DNA of 64,000 bases from Acinetobacter sp. TR3. Lineage in GTDB: Bacteria; Pseudomonadota; Gammaproteobacteria; Pseudomonadales; Moraxellaceae. Of this stretch, positions 15,944 through 24,850 are shown piece after piece; position 1 is the first letter of the stretch; each line of letters opens with the position of its first letter. The DNA lies in assembly GCF_027105055.1 (NCBI RefSeq), contig NZ_CP114264.1, forward strand, positions 1,116,001 through 1,180,000. Direction: 5' to 3'. The notes beneath the pieces are model-generated. The model did no database searches, was not told the origin of the DNA, and saw only the letters and a list, made by a program, of their open reading frames with translations. A program made the translations under genes and the position numbers.

Positions 15944-17386
15944 TTGAGATCGCTGCTGCTTGCATGTGGCTTATTGGCCACCACTCAATTGAGTCATACT
16001 CAGATCTTTTTGCCTACGCAGATAACTGGACAAACAGAAGTACCTGAAATTGGCAGTGGTATAGGTTTGCTTGATCAGCAGAAAGAAAAACTGATTGGTG
16101 AAAAAGTTTATCGTGAAGTTCATCGACAGATGCCAACAGTACAAGATGCGTGGTTAGAAGATCAATTTTTACAGGTTTTTTCAGGTATTCTTAGTCAGAC
16201 TCAGCTTGGTCAACCGATTGGTTTAGTGGTTATAAAAGATCCACAAATTAATGCATTTGCAGTGCCTGGTGGTTTGTTTGCATTAAATACAGGCTTAATT
16301 ACATCTGCAAAAAATTTGGATGAAATAGCAGGGGTCATGGCCCACGAGATCGCCCACGTTGCACAGCGACATTACAGTCGTTCACAAGAAGCATTTAAAG
16401 GACAGGGGTTACTTGCTCTCGCAGGTATTCTTGTCGGTGCGGCAATCGCATCTAAAGCGGATGGTGATGTTGGGTCAGCGGTGATGTTAGGCACACAAGC
16501 TGCGTTGATGGACAAGCAACTCAGTTATAGTCGTAATCAAGAGCGTGAAGCAGACCGTATTGGTATGCAGTTTATGTATTCTGCTGGATATAATCCACAA
16601 AGCATGGCAGATTATTTTGAAACTATGCATCGTGAAACAAGTCGTGTGAGTTTCCTACCTGATTTTTGGCTCACTCATCCACTAACGACAGAGCGTATGA
16701 GTGAAGCCCGACTACGAGCAAACCAACTCCCAAAAGTCAAATCAAAAATATATGATCTTGATTTTGAGATTTTAAAGTTATATACGCTCGTAATTTCAAA
16801 CCAAGCGACAGAAACTCAATTACAAGCTTTTGCCAATCAAAAAAATACAGCTGCATAATTAGCGCTAAGTAAGTTTTATTTAGAACGTGGTGATTATACT
16901 CAGGCACAGGCAAATCTAGATTTGGTAAAAGCAAAGCTTAAATATCATGTATTGGTTCCACTGATTCAAACAGATATTTATTTAGGGCAAAATAAATTTG
17001 ATCAAGCTTATAGTAGTGTAAATTTTATTCAAAAAACGATGCCTGAAAATAGGGCGCTATCTTACAAACTTGCAGAAGTTTTAATTCGGCAAGGGCAGGC
17101 TGCTCAAGCTCAAACATTAGTTCAACGGTTTATCCATAAAAACCAGAGAGATATTGAAGGTTGGCAACTGTTGCAACAAGCAACAAACTTAGATAAAAGT
17201 TCGCCACTGCAAGCAATTAATGTGCTTTGTTACCGTGCTGAAGCTGAGTATTGGTCAGGATATGAAGAAAATGCGATTAAATCCATGTTGCACGCTCAGC
17301 GTTTAGCCAAAGGAAATTTAGCCATGTCAGCAAAAATTGACTCTCGCTTAAAACAAATGCAAGATGATCGACGTATGAAAATTTAA
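15944..17386 (+). pseudogene. BepA-like M48 metalloprotease gene, interrupted by one stop codon
   Basis: The first open part (15944-16858, 304 residues) is a BepA/YfgC-type periplasmic zinc protease. It has a signal-peptide-like start, AVPGG near 105, the zinc motif HEIAHVAQRH at about 138-147, EADRIG as the third-ligand region and THPLTTERM. An in-frame TAA at 16856-16858 ends it. The same frame then continues without further stops to 17386 and encodes the TPR tail that BepA has (QAYSSVNFIQK, LAEVLIRQG, AEYWSGYEENA). Only a TTG (15944) is available as start in this frame, with a weak ribosome site. E. coli BepA degrades misassembled outer-membrane proteins. The split product would lack its TPR partner-binding half. 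Confidence 0.85.
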
Positions 17387-17414
17387 TCTTTATCAAGAAT
17401 TAAGAGAAATAAAA

Positions 17415-17780
17415 ATGATTAAAGGGCAGTGTTTGTGTGGGGGAGTGCAGTATCAATATCATGGTGAAATTGAAAACAGCATTTTATGCTATTGTAGCCA
17501 TTGCCAACAGGCGCAAGGTTCAATCGCTGGTTGGAACAGCCCACTTGACCAAACACAATTTAAAATTCTATCAGGACGCGATCAGCTCAAAGAATACTTC
17601 CACACACCCAATAAAGCACGCGTATTTTGTCAAAATTGTGCCAGCCCACTTTATTCATATCGTACAGATTTACCTAATGTGATTCGTTTACGTCTAGGAA
17701 CAGTGACTGATGGGAATCTTCCTGCACCAAAAGAAGAATTTTTTTCTGAGCACAAGCCAAACTTTATTGAATTAAGATAA
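17415..17780 (+). CDS. GFA / CENP-V family zinc-binding protein
   Basis: The 121-residue protein has the cysteine pattern of the GFA (glutathione-dependent formaldehyde-activating) family: CLCG near residue 6, CYCSHC near 25 and CQNC near 73, which bind structural and labile zinc. Its size is normal for the family. Characterised members condense formaldehyde with glutathione or act as small carbon-sulfur enzymes, but most, including this one, have no assigned substrate. It follows the BepA-like frame by 28 bp and may share its transcript. Confidence 0.82.
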   Translation: MIKGQCLCGGVQYQYHGEIENSILCYCSHCQQAQGSIAGWNSPLDQTQFKILSGRDQLKEYFHTPNKARVFCQNCASPLYSYRTDLPNVIRLRLGTVTDGNLPAPKEEFFSEHKPNFIELR

Positions 17781-17820
17781 GATGATCTGCGTAAAAAATC
17801 GCTGAGAAGTTAGAACATTT

Positions 17821-18180
17821 ATGAAGAAAATTTTAGTTTTTATTTTTGCGATAAGCAGTGTAGGGATTAGCTCAGCAGCATCAGTTGAGCAATATGTGAA
17901 TTCGGTTGAGAAAATTCGTAGTGTCTATGCACAGGATATTCGTAGTTTTTTACGTAGCCTTAATCCACAGATTTCACAGTTCACACCTGAGCAGCAAGCT
18001 CAGTATTGTGGTATTAATCAGCGTTATATTCAGGATATGTCAGATGCGATTGAAAAAAATCGCTCATCCTTGCCGCCACAATATGCAAATATGACTAAAC
18101 AGGATGTAATCAAACAAGTCACTGAGTCAAATGAGATGCAAATGCTAGTGAAATATAATGTTCAATGTGGTTTTAAGTAA
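17821..18180 (+). CDS. Small secreted hypothetical protein
   Basis: The 119-residue protein begins with a clear signal peptide (MKKILVFIFAISSVGISSAA). The mature part is hydrophilic and helical with only two cysteines, one in YCGINQRY and one near the C-terminus (VQCGFK), which could form a disulfide. It is probably periplasmic. No family is recognised. An imperfect hairpin with a T tract follows, and the gene ends the plus-strand group before the convergent yqeY-like gene. Confidence 0.65.
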   Translation: MKKILVFIFAISSVGISSAASVEQYVNSVEKIRSVYAQDIRSFLRSLNPQISQFTPEQQAQYCGINQRYIQDMSDAIEKNRSSLPPQYANMTKQDVIKQVTESNEMQMLVKYNVQCGFK

Positions 18181-18190
18181 AAATAATCTC

Positions 18191-18221
18191 TTGGGTTCAT
18201 TATTTAATGAATCCAATTTTT
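18191..18221. terminator. Hairpin terminator between convergent genes
   Basis: TTGGGTTCATTA and TAATGAATCCAA form a 12-bp stem with one mismatch, followed by five Ts on the plus strand. It lies just after the secreted-protein gene ending at 18180. Confidence 0.6.
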
Positions 18222-18261
18222 AAATAGAATAATTTGTATAAAATAGAGGAAATTAAGCAGA

Positions 18262-18708
18262 TTAGCTTAATTTTGCTTTAATTTTAGCAGATACTTGTGC
18301 AGGATCGGCACGCCCGGCTATGATCGGACGTAGAGAATTCATCACCTTACCCATATCTTTCATGCTAGTAGCTTCTTGAGCAGCAATCGTTTGCTCAATG
18401 ATGGAATCAAGTTCTTCCTCAGTCATAGCGGCTGGTAGAAATTGAGAAATAACCTCAACTTCGGCTTGTTCCTTACTAGCTAAATCATCTCGACCAGCGC
18501 CAGAAAAGGCCTTGATCGATTCTTTACGTTGTTTAATTTGCTTTTCAATGACCGCAAGAACCTGAGCATCGTCAAGCTCTATGCGTTCATCGACTTCGAT
18601 TTGCTTAATTGCTGCTTGTACACCACGAATAACCGTTACTGTTGCCATATCTTTGGCACGCATTGAGTTTTTTAATACGTCAGTAATTTGGTTTTTTAAA
18701 GTATTCAT
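18262..18708 (-). CDS. GatB/YqeY domain protein
   Basis: The product has 148 residues from the ATG at 18708, which has AAGAG just upstream; a TTG at 18726 is the less likely alternative. It is the stand-alone YqeY form, similar to the C-terminal tail domain of GatB in the tRNA amidotransferase, including the segment ALAVIEKQIKQRKESI and the typical ending GRADPAQVSAKIKAKL. YqeY may bind tRNA, but its role is not settled. It lies directly downstream of rpsU on the same strand, a conserved arrangement in many bacteria. Confidence 0.9.
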   Translation of the reverse strand: MNTLKNQITDVLKNSMRAKDMATVTVIRGVQAAIKQIEVDERIELDDAQVLAVIEKQIKQRKESIKAFSGAGRDDLASKEQAEVEVISQFLPAAMTEEELDSIIEQTIAAQEATSMKDMGKVMNSLRPIIAGRADPAQVSAKIKAKLS

Positions 18709-18737
18709 AGTCTCTTCAGCAGTCAATCACAAATTAA

Positions 18738-18953
18738 TTAGTAAAGGCGAGTAGTACGTACAGATTCGCGAGTCAATTTCTTTTGATAACGCTTAACTGC
18801 AGCAGCTTTTTTACGCTTACGTTCTTGAGTTGGTTTCTCATAGAATTCGCGCTTACGAACGTCAGCTAAAACACCCGCTTTTTCGCATGAACGTTTGAAA
18901 CGACGGATAGCTACGTCTACTGGTTCGCCTTCTTTCAACTTAACTTGTGGCAT
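18738..18953 (-). CDS. rpsU: 30S ribosomal protein S21
   Basis: The 71-residue basic protein matches S21 along its whole length: [20 protein letters not shown] at the start, the [20 protein letters not shown] block in the middle and an arginine-rich end. S21 sits in the small-subunit platform and helps initiation by assisting base pairing of the mRNA with 16S rRNA. It is divergent from tsaD with a 145-bp promoter region between them, the usual arrangement of tsaD and rpsU in gammaproteobacteria. Confidence 0.97.
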   Translation of the reverse strand: MPQVKLKEGEPVDVAIRRFKRSCEKAGVLADVRKREFYEKPTQERKRKKAAAVKRYQKKLTRESVRTTRLY

Positions 18954-19098
18954 GTAAAATCCTCTAAGATTATGGATAAGATCTAATGCACGATTGCACT
19001 AGATCGCAAGTGAAGGTCAGTATTTTACTCATTTACAACTCAGATCACAAGTCTATAATAGCTCTGATATTATTTTTGATCGTTGTAAAGGCAGTTTA

Positions 19099-20106
19099 AT
19101 GATTGTTTTGGGCTTAGAAACTTCGTGTGATGAAACTGGGTTAGCACTCTATGATAGCGAGCTCGGCTTACGTGGACAGGTTTTGTATAGCCAAATTAAA
19201 CTGCATGCAGAATATGGTGGGGTCGTACCAGAGCTGGCTTCACGTGATCATGTTCGTAAGATGATTCCGTTGATTAATCAATTGCTTGAGCAGAGTGGTG
19301 TTAAAAAGCAAGAGATTGATGCTGTTGCCTATACCCGTGGTCCAGGATTGATGGGTGCACTGATGACTGGAGCATTATTTGGCCGCAGTTTGGCGTTTGC
19401 ATTTAATAAACCTGCAATTGGTGTGCATCATATGGAAGGTCATATGCTTGCGCCATTACTTTCGGAAACGCCACCAGAATTTCCATTTGTGGCTTTATTA
19501 GTTTCAGGTGGTCACACTCAACTCATGGCAGCCTATGGGATCGGTCAATATGAATTGCTCGGTGAGTCAATTGACGATGCAGCAGGTGAAGCCTTTGATA
19601 AAGTGGCAAAAATGATGAAATTGCCTTATCCAGGTGGGCCGAATATTGCGAAATTGGCGTTACAGGGTGATGCCAAGGCATTTGAATTTCCACGACCAAT
19701 ATTACATCAAGGTTTAGATTTTTCTTTTAGTGGTCTTAAAACAGCGGTTTCTGTACAATTGAAAAAGCTAGGTGAAGAGAATCGTGATGCCGATGTGGCA
19801 GCTTCTTTTCAAGAAGCAGTTGTTGATACACTCGCTAAAAAATCAGTGAAAGCTTTAAAGCAAACAGGTTTAAAACGTTTGGTGATTGCAGGTGGTGTGA
19901 GTGCAAATCTACGATTACGTGAGCAATTGGAAACATCACTTAAAAAAATCAAAGCTCAAGTCTATTATGCTGAGCCTGCATTGTGTACTGATAATGGCGC
20001 CATGATTGCCTTTGCTGGATATCAACGTTTAAAAGCTGGGCAACATGATGGTTTAGCGGTGACGACGACACCAAGATGGCCAATGACTGAGTTACAACCG
20101 ACCTAA
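19099..20106 (+). CDS. tsaD: tRNA N6-adenosine threonylcarbamoyltransferase TsaD
   Basis: The 335-residue protein has the family's N-terminal nucleotide-binding start [15 protein letters not shown], the metal-binding motif [11 protein letters not shown] and the second phosphate-binding block [10 protein letters not shown]. TsaD transfers the threonylcarbamoyl group from TsaB/E-associated intermediates to adenosine 37 of tRNAs reading ANN codons and is essential in most bacteria. Length and motifs are complete. The gene is followed after 1 bp by the P-loop kinase gene, so the two are probably co-transcribed. Confidence 0.97.
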   Translation: MIVLGLETSCDETGLALYDSELGLRGQVLYSQIKLHAEYGGVVPELASRDHVRKMIPLINQLLEQSGVKKQEIDAVAYTRGPGLMGALMTGALFGRSLAFAFNKPAIGVHHMEGHMLAPLLSETPPEFPFVALLVSGGHTQLMAAYGIGQYELLGESIDDAAGEAFDKVAKMMKLPYPGGPNIAKLALQGDAKAFEFPRPILHQGLDFSFSGLKTAVSVQLKKLGEENRDADVAASFQEAVVDTLAKKSVKALKQTGLKRLVIAGGVSANLRLREQLETSLKKIKAQVYYAEPALCTDNGAMIAFAGYQRLKAGQHDGLAVTTTPRWPMTELQPT

Positions 20107-20107
20107 A

Positions 20108-20560
20108 ATGGAACTTATCATTTTTGTAGGTGGGCAAGCTTCAGGTAAATCAACATTCTTTAAGCGATATTTCTCTGATACTCATATTCGTCTCAATCTT
20201 GATATGTTGAAAACCAGACATCGTGAGAAAATATTGTTTAATGCCTGTTTAGAAGCAAAACAGAAAGTTGTTATTGATAATACCAATCCAAGTAAACTCG
20301 ATCGAAAGATATATGTTCAAGATGCAAAAAATGCACACTTTAAAGTGATCGCATACTATTTTGATAGCAGTTTGGATGATGCTCTTTTTCGGAATGAACG
20401 ACGTGAAGGTAAGGCGAAAATTCCCCGAGTTGGTGTTATTTCAACTTTTAAAAAGTTAGAAATACCTGAACTTGATGAGGGTTTTGATGAAATTTACAGC
20501 GTTTCAATTGATCAAGAAAATGACTTTAATGTGAGATTGCTGTATCAAAGAGAACAATAA
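20108..20560 (+). CDS. P-loop polynucleotide-kinase-like protein
   Basis: The 150-residue protein has a Walker A motif GGQASGKST at residues 8-16, a DMLK segment near 34-37 and VIDNTNPS at about 57-64. The last is typical of T4-polynucleotide-kinase and Zeta-like kinases, where the aspartate pairs with the acceptor hydroxyl. The later RNERREG segment looks like the arginine lid. Such enzymes move the gamma phosphate of ATP to a 5'-hydroxyl of RNA or DNA, or to a small molecule. It starts 1 bp after tsaD, and its stop overlaps the ATG of the Thg1-like gene. A kinase that restores 5' phosphates next to a polymerase acting on 5' ends suggests an RNA-repair pair. Confidence 0.75.
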   Translation: MELIIFVGGQASGKSTFFKRYFSDTHIRLNLDMLKTRHREKILFNACLEAKQKVVIDNTNPSKLDRKIYVQDAKNAHFKVIAYYFDSSLDDALFRNERREGKAKIPRVGVISTFKKLEIPELDEGFDEIYSVSIDQENDFNVRLLYQREQ

Positions 20561-21315
20561 TGAGATTTGAAGATTTAGATATAAGATTAAGAAAATATGA
20601 GACGGCTTACGATTTCTGTATTCCGCCCGAAAATTATATTGTCGTAAGGTTGGATGGTCGTGGATTTACACGGTTAACCAAAGATATTTGGCAATTTGAA
20701 GCACCATTTGATGTACATTTTAGAGATTTAATGGTAGAAACCACAACCCATTTATTACAGTGTGGTTTTAATATCGTTTATGGTTACACCCAGAGCGATG
20801 AAATTTCTCTTTTATTCCATTACCGTGATGAAAGTTTTAACCGTAAGGAACGCAAAATTCTTTCTATTTTAGCAGGTGAAGCCAGTGCAAAATTCTCAGT
20901 AATGCATGGTCAAATTGCTACTTTTGATGCTCGAGTTTGTGTTTTACCCAATTCGCAATTAGTAGATGACTATTTCCGTTGGAGACAAGAGGATGCTCAT
21001 CGAAATGCATTAAATGCACACTGCTATTGGATGTTAAGAAAATCGGGTCATGCAGTAGCTGAAGCAACGGAACAAGTTAAAGGGTTAAATCGTCAAGAAA
21101 AGCATGATTTACTCTTTTCACAGCAGATTAATTTTAATGAACTTCCTGCATGGCAAAAACGTGGTACAGGTGTTTATTGGAAAGACGTTGAGAAAACGGG
21201 TCTGAATCCGAAAACTGGTGAAATTACACAAACGACAAGAAGGCAATTAGTTGCTGATTTTGATTTGCCTTTAAATGAGTTTTATAGTGAATTTATAGGT
21301 CAAAATTTTTTTTGA
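20560..21315 (+). CDS. Thg1-like protein (3'-5' RNA polymerase family)
   Basis: The 251-residue protein carries the Thg1 signature: LDGRGFTRLTK with the metal-binding aspartate at about D32, and YGYTQSDEISLLF with the second acidic pair D80-E81. A DAHRNALNAH segment follows at about 145-154, resembling the third conserved block of the family. Eukaryotic Thg1 adds G-1 to tRNA-His. Bacterial Thg1-like proteins add nucleotides in the 3'-5' direction to repair 5'-truncated tRNAs. Because bacterial tRNA-His normally encodes G-1, a repair role is more likely here. Its ATG shares one base with the stop of the kinase gene, which points to coupled expression. Confidence 0.88.
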   Translation: MRFEDLDIRLRKYETAYDFCIPPENYIVVRLDGRGFTRLTKDIWQFEAPFDVHFRDLMVETTTHLLQCGFNIVYGYTQSDEISLLFHYRDESFNRKERKILSILAGEASAKFSVMHGQIATFDARVCVLPNSQLVDDYFRWRQEDAHRNALNAHCYWMLRKSGHAVAEATEQVKGLNRQEKHDLLFSQQINFNELPAWQKRGTGVYWKDVEKTGLNPKTGEITQTTRRQLVADFDLPLNEFYSEFIGQNFF

Positions 21316-21355
21316 AAATATTTTTATGAACTAGCGTTCATAATGGAGTTGTAAG

Positions 21356-21859
21356 TTGAAAATTTCTTATATTTTTACATGTGGCCGATTAGAGTCTTTA
21401 TTTAAGATTCTCTGTCTCACTCAACAAGGTGAGAAAAAGGTCGAGTCAAAAGAAAAGGTCGTTGAACAATATAGAAAAGACATCGCTTTAGGACGTCCTT
21501 TTGAAGAAACTGAACTTTATCAAATAATTGAACAAAGTGAAGAAAAGATTGTCATTAACCGTTTGAGTAATATTCTGCGTGAAAAACCTACTCAGCAGAA
21601 GGGTAGCTTTGATGCGGACGAATATAAGACCGGCGCATGGTCTGAGTTTAGTGATTATAAGCTGGCGGTTCGATTCTCAAATGCGAAAACTGAGTTAAGT
21701 GAAAAGCACTTTGCAAAAACGGGTGAATACATGACCAGTCGTGGTATTGCAAAATTGACAGGTTTTAATCCAAGCAATATTAAGAATATGCTGCATCATA
21801 AAAGAAGTGTGGTGAGAAAAATGCTCACAACCTTAGAGAAGTTAGCAAAAGAGTATTAA
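21356..21859 (+). CDS. Hypothetical protein with C-terminal helix-turn-helix
   Basis: The 167-residue frame starts with TTG, preceded by GGAG at a good distance; no suitable ATG exists near the start. The middle is charged and helical (KEKVVEQYRKDIAL, QIIEQSEEK). The end, TSRGIAKLTGFNPSNIKNML, looks like a helix-turn-helix followed by a basic helix, suggesting nucleic-acid binding. It lies 40 bp after the Thg1-like gene in the same direction, so it may be the third member of the module, for example its regulator. I do not recognise a named family. Confidence 0.55.
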   Translation: MKISYIFTCGRLESLFKILCLTQQGEKKVESKEKVVEQYRKDIALGRPFEETELYQIIEQSEEKIVINRLSNILREKPTQQKGSFDADEYKTGAWSEFSDYKLAVRFSNAKTELSEKHFAKTGEYMTSRGIAKLTGFNPSNIKNMLHHKRSVVRKMLTTLEKLAKEY

Positions 21860-21938
21860 TATTTAAGCTGTATTTTTGATGCAGAGAAAATTTATTTTCT
21901 GCATCAATTCTGAATATCTCTAATCTTAAATAAAAAAA

Positions 21939-22856
21939 TTAATTTGGTTTATCTGCTTTAGACAACACGGCCAAACATACAAAAATCAATGCCATACCAA
22001 CCCAACCAATCGGTGCCAATTGCTCGCCTACCAATAAGACCGCAAATAAAGCGGCAACCAGTGGTTCAAATAAGGTTAGTGTGGTGGCAGTGCTAGCTGA
22101 AATAGTTTTTAAAGCATAACCAAATAATAGATAGCCAAGAAACATCGGAATCAGCATCATATAACCCACTACATACAGATTCATAGGTTCATCAAACAGG
22201 TTTGAGCCAGTAAAAAATAATGTTGGTAATAGAATTAAAGCACCGAAACCAAAAATTAATCCCATGGAAGCCTTTGAGTCGACCCCACGGTCAATCATCT
22301 TCTTTGCAGCCCAAGAATATAACGAATAGGTCAGTGCCGCGATCAGTCCGAGAATAATGCCAATAGTTTTTTGGTCTGTAGTCATTATTTGTGTCGCACC
22401 TTGAGCGTGAAACTCTCCTAGAGATAACAGCAATACTCCTACAACACCAAAAACAAAACTAATAAACCATTTCCCCGAAAGTGCTTTTTTATCAAAGAAT
22501 TTTTCTAGCAATGCAGTAAATAAAGGTGCTGAACCAATTGAAACGACAGTCCCAATCGTGATCCCCGCCATACGCATTGATGAATAAAAGGCGAGAGGAT
22601 AGATCGCTACAGAGATCATGCCTATCAAAAGTAAAGGATAATAAGAGCCAATTTGAGGTAAATGACTGCGGATATTTCTATGGGCTAATAAAGCTTGTAA
22701 TAAGCCACCGCCACCCATTGCGATTGCGCCAATCGCTAAAGGACTTAGATTTGGCGCGTAAGAGGCGGCTGTGCCTGTGGTACCCCATAAAATAGAGGCA
22801 ATTAAAACGGCGATAAAGCCAGAATGAGTACTGAAATTAAAAGATGAACTACTCAA
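21939..22856 (-). CDS. EamA / DMT-superfamily transporter
   Basis: The 305-residue protein is highly hydrophobic, with about ten membrane segments in two similar halves, as in EamA exporters. Typical landmarks are SILWGTTGTAASYAP near the start, a YPLAFYSSMRMAGI segment in the first half and TLFEPLVAALFAVLLVGEQL in the second half. Family members export amino acids, sugars or drugs from the inner membrane; the substrate is not predictable. The start is a TTG (22856) that overlaps the TGA of the upstream TetR gene, so translation is coupled to the regulator and the pair is probably autoregulated. Confidence 0.88.
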   Translation of the reverse strand: MSSSSFNFSTHSGFIAVLIASILWGTTGTAASYAPNLSPLAIGAIAMGGGGLLQALLAHRNIRSHLPQIGSYYPLLLIGMISVAIYPLAFYSSMRMAGITIGTVVSIGSAPLFTALLEKFFDKKALSGKWFISFVFGVVGVLLLSLGEFHAQGATQIMTTDQKTIGIILGLIAALTYSLYSWAAKKMIDRGVDSKASMGLIFGFGALILLPTLFFTGSNLFDEPMNLYVVGYMMLIPMFLGYLLFGYALKTISASTATTLTLFEPLVAALFAVLLVGEQLAPIGWVGMALIFVCLAVLSKADKPN

Positions 22857-23431
22857 TTTGAAATCTCGCGTTCTAATAAATTTTGAACCATTTGTTTTGC
22901 CGAAAATACTTTCTCACTGGAACTTTCTAAACCTGCACGGGCAATCGAGCCTTCTAATATGAAAGAAATAAGTAGCGCAAGTTGTTGGACTTTTTGCGGC
23001 TCTTTGAATAATTGTGATAAATGTCCAGCCACAATATTTTCGATTTCATCTTTATGATTTTTAACGGCTAAACGTTCAGGACTATATGCAGGAAATTCGG
23101 CTGCTGCATTCAGTAAACCACAACCACGAAAACCTTTTTCATAGGCAAATTCAGCATGGTCTTGATAGGCATCAAATATAGCTAAAATGCCATCCATCGG
23201 TGTTTTGATCTGAACTTTTCTTTTCTCATATAAGTCTAACCATTCTTGATGGCGAGCTTCGATATAACAGGTAATTAGGTCAGATTTGGTTGGGAAATTA
23301 TTATACAAAGACATTTTTGCGACTTTGGCTTTGTCTGTAATGCTATTAATGCCTGTGTTAGTAATCCCATCGTTGTAAAACAGGATGGATGCGGCATCTA
23401 GGATTTTTTGTTTTGCTGATTTGGTGCTCAT
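22853..23431 (-). CDS. TetR/AcrR-family regulator of the adjacent transporter
   Basis: The 192-residue protein has the N-terminal TetR helix-turn-helix (AKQKILDAASILFYNDGITN, then VAKMSLYNNFPTKSDLI at about 34-50) and a larger helical ligand-binding domain with cysteine C103 in RGCGLLNAAAEFPAYS. It precedes and overlaps the EamA transporter gene, so it most likely represses that operon until a ligand binds. An inverted-repeat site 15 bp upstream of the start codon is the likely operator. Confidence 0.9.
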   Translation of the reverse strand: MSTKSAKQKILDAASILFYNDGITNTGINSITDKAKVAKMSLYNNFPTKSDLITCYIEARHQEWLDLYEKRKVQIKTPMDGILAIFDAYQDHAEFAYEKGFRGCGLLNAAAEFPAYSPERLAVKNHKDEIENIVAGHLSQLFKEPQKVQQLALLISFILEGSIARAGLESSSEKVFSAKQMVQNLLEREISN

Positions 23432-23445
23432 AATTAAATATAAAT

Positions 23446-23465
23446 TAGGTATACCGATCTACCTA
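23446..23465. promoter_or_regulatory. Candidate operator of the TetR-EamA operon
   Basis: TAGGTA at 23446-23451 and TACCTA at 23460-23465 are inverted arms separated by 8 bases, 15 bp upstream of the TetR start codon. The position and spacing suit autoregulation by a TetR dimer. Confidence 0.5.
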
Positions 23466-23581
23466 TTATTGTGGAAAAGTATAATAATTAGCAAGAGAAA
23501 TTTATTGAATTGATTGATAGAAAGTTTTCTATGAGCTTGCAGGGATGGAGAGAGCTTTGATCTCCTCCATCACAACTTTAT

Positions 23582-24124
23582 TTATTTGATAGTCTTTTTA
23601 CTATCAATCAATGCTAAACCATAAATTGGCCATTTGTTTTCTGATTTGAGGTTATTGACCAACCAAGCAATCAGTACAAGAGAAGTTGCACCGAGAAGTA
23701 CAGGAAAAAACAAGAAGCTCCAATGGTATTCAATTGTATTCGCAGTAAGTAGAATGACTAAAGGATTTGCTCCAGCAGGTGGGTGAATACAACGTAAAAA
23801 TTGCATGGCAGCAATCGCACAGCCAACAGAAAGTGCAATGCTGAATGCAGAGTTACCAAAAAGTTTAAGAAATAATAAACCAATCAATGCCGAGATAAAG
23901 TGCCCAAGAATAACATTACGAGGTTGGGCTAATGGCGATTGAGATACGGCATATAACAGTACGCAAGTTGCACCAAACGGTGCCATGATGAATAAATTAT
24001 TTGTCAATTTACTGAGGAAAATCAGGATTAAAATACTCAGCGTTCCACCGACTAAGCTTCTAATTAGATCACTGGATTGGGGTGCTGGGGCGAGATGCTC
24101 TTTACCTTGGAATATTGATAACAT
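23582..24124 (-). CDS. HPP family membrane protein
   Basis: From the ATG at 24124 (180 residues) the protein is mostly hydrophobic, with about four membrane segments and the signature CIHPPAGANPL that defines the HPP family. An upstream in-frame start at 24232 would run through the operator and into the divergent TetR gene, so it is rejected. Some HPP proteins have been linked to nitrite transport in plastids and cyanobacteria, but bacterial members are mostly uncharacterised. The gene is divergent from a TetR-type regulator that probably controls it. Confidence 0.82.
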   Translation of the reverse strand: MLSIFQGKEHLAPAPQSSDLIRSLVGGTLSILILIFLSKLTNNLFIMAPFGATCVLLYAVSQSPLAQPRNVILGHFISALIGLLFLKLFGNSAFSIALSVGCAIAAMQFLRCIHPPAGANPLVILLTANTIEYHWSFLFFPVLLGATSLVLIAWLVNNLKSENKWPIYGLALIDSKKTIK

Positions 24125-24173
24125 TTCATTCTCATTGAATGGTTGCTTTGAAATGATGATATCGCTAAAATCA

Positions 24174-24199
24174 CAAATAGTACAGATCTGTACTATTTG
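24174..24199. promoter_or_regulatory. Perfect 26-bp palindrome, TetR-type operator
   Basis: The site is an exact palindrome of 26 bases, with arms CAAATAGTACAGA and TCTGTACTATTTG. It lies 50 bp upstream of the HPP start and 16 bp upstream of the TetR start. Its position lets one bound regulator control both divergent genes. Confidence 0.75.
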
Positions 24200-24214
24200 A
24201 GCGAGTAAATTTTT

Positions 24215-24790
24215 ATGTCTAAATCGGCCCACAAAATATTGGATACAGCAGAAAAATTATTTTATGAAAATAGTTTTGTTGGTGTGGGTGTTGATTTAAT
24301 TCGGGATGAGTCAGGCTGTTCAAAAACAACGATGTACACTTATTTTAAAAATAAAAATCAATTGGTGAAGTCGGTTTTACAGGCACGAGACGAAAAGTTT
24401 AGGAATAGTTTGGTTGCTTATGTTGCAGGTGAAACAGGGCGACCAGCATTAGATAAATTGATTGATTGGCATCTGTTGTGGTTTCAAGAAGATAATTTTA
24501 AAGGATGTCTATTTGTTCGAGCAGTAGCTGAATCGCATTTGGGTGATCAAGATATCATCATGGTTTCGAAAGACCATAAGGTCTGGATTCGAAAATTAAT
24601 CGCGCAATATTTAGCATCTTTTTCGAATGCGGATGTATTAGTTGAAATTATTTATACTCTAATTGAAGGATTAATTAGCCGTTTTTTAGTTGAAGGTTAT
24701 GATGTCAAAGTTGCAGCAGAGATCAAAAATTCAATTAGGCAAATTGTTGATACTTTTGCTTTAATTGATCTTAATCCAAAAGAAATTTAA
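24215..24790 (+). CDS. TetR/AcrR-family regulator divergent from the HPP gene
   Basis: The 191-residue protein has the TetR DNA-binding domain (HKILDTAEKLFYENSFVGVG, then CSKTTMYTYFKNKNQLVKSV at about 31-50) and a helical C-terminal ligand domain with a cysteine in KGCLFVRAVAE. It stands divergent from the HPP membrane-protein gene with a 26-bp perfect palindrome between them, so it is predicted to repress both itself and the HPP gene. The inducer is unknown. It is only distantly like the other TetR protein in the window. Confidence 0.9.
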   Translation: MSKSAHKILDTAEKLFYENSFVGVGVDLIRDESGCSKTTMYTYFKNKNQLVKSVLQARDEKFRNSLVAYVAGETGRPALDKLIDWHLLWFQEDNFKGCLFVRAVAESHLGDQDIIMVSKDHKVWIRKLIAQYLASFSNADVLVEIIYTLIEGLISRFLVEGYDVKVAAEIKNSIRQIVDTFALIDLNPKEI

Positions 24791-24850
24791 TCCTAAATCA
24801 ATCAGCCTTTGAATCATATCCAAAGGCTTGTTTTACTTAATCAAAAGCTT

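Noticed and set aside
23582..24232. Longer HPP protein starting at 24232
   Set aside because: It would run through the 26-bp operator and overlap the divergent TetR gene; the ATG at 24124 is better.
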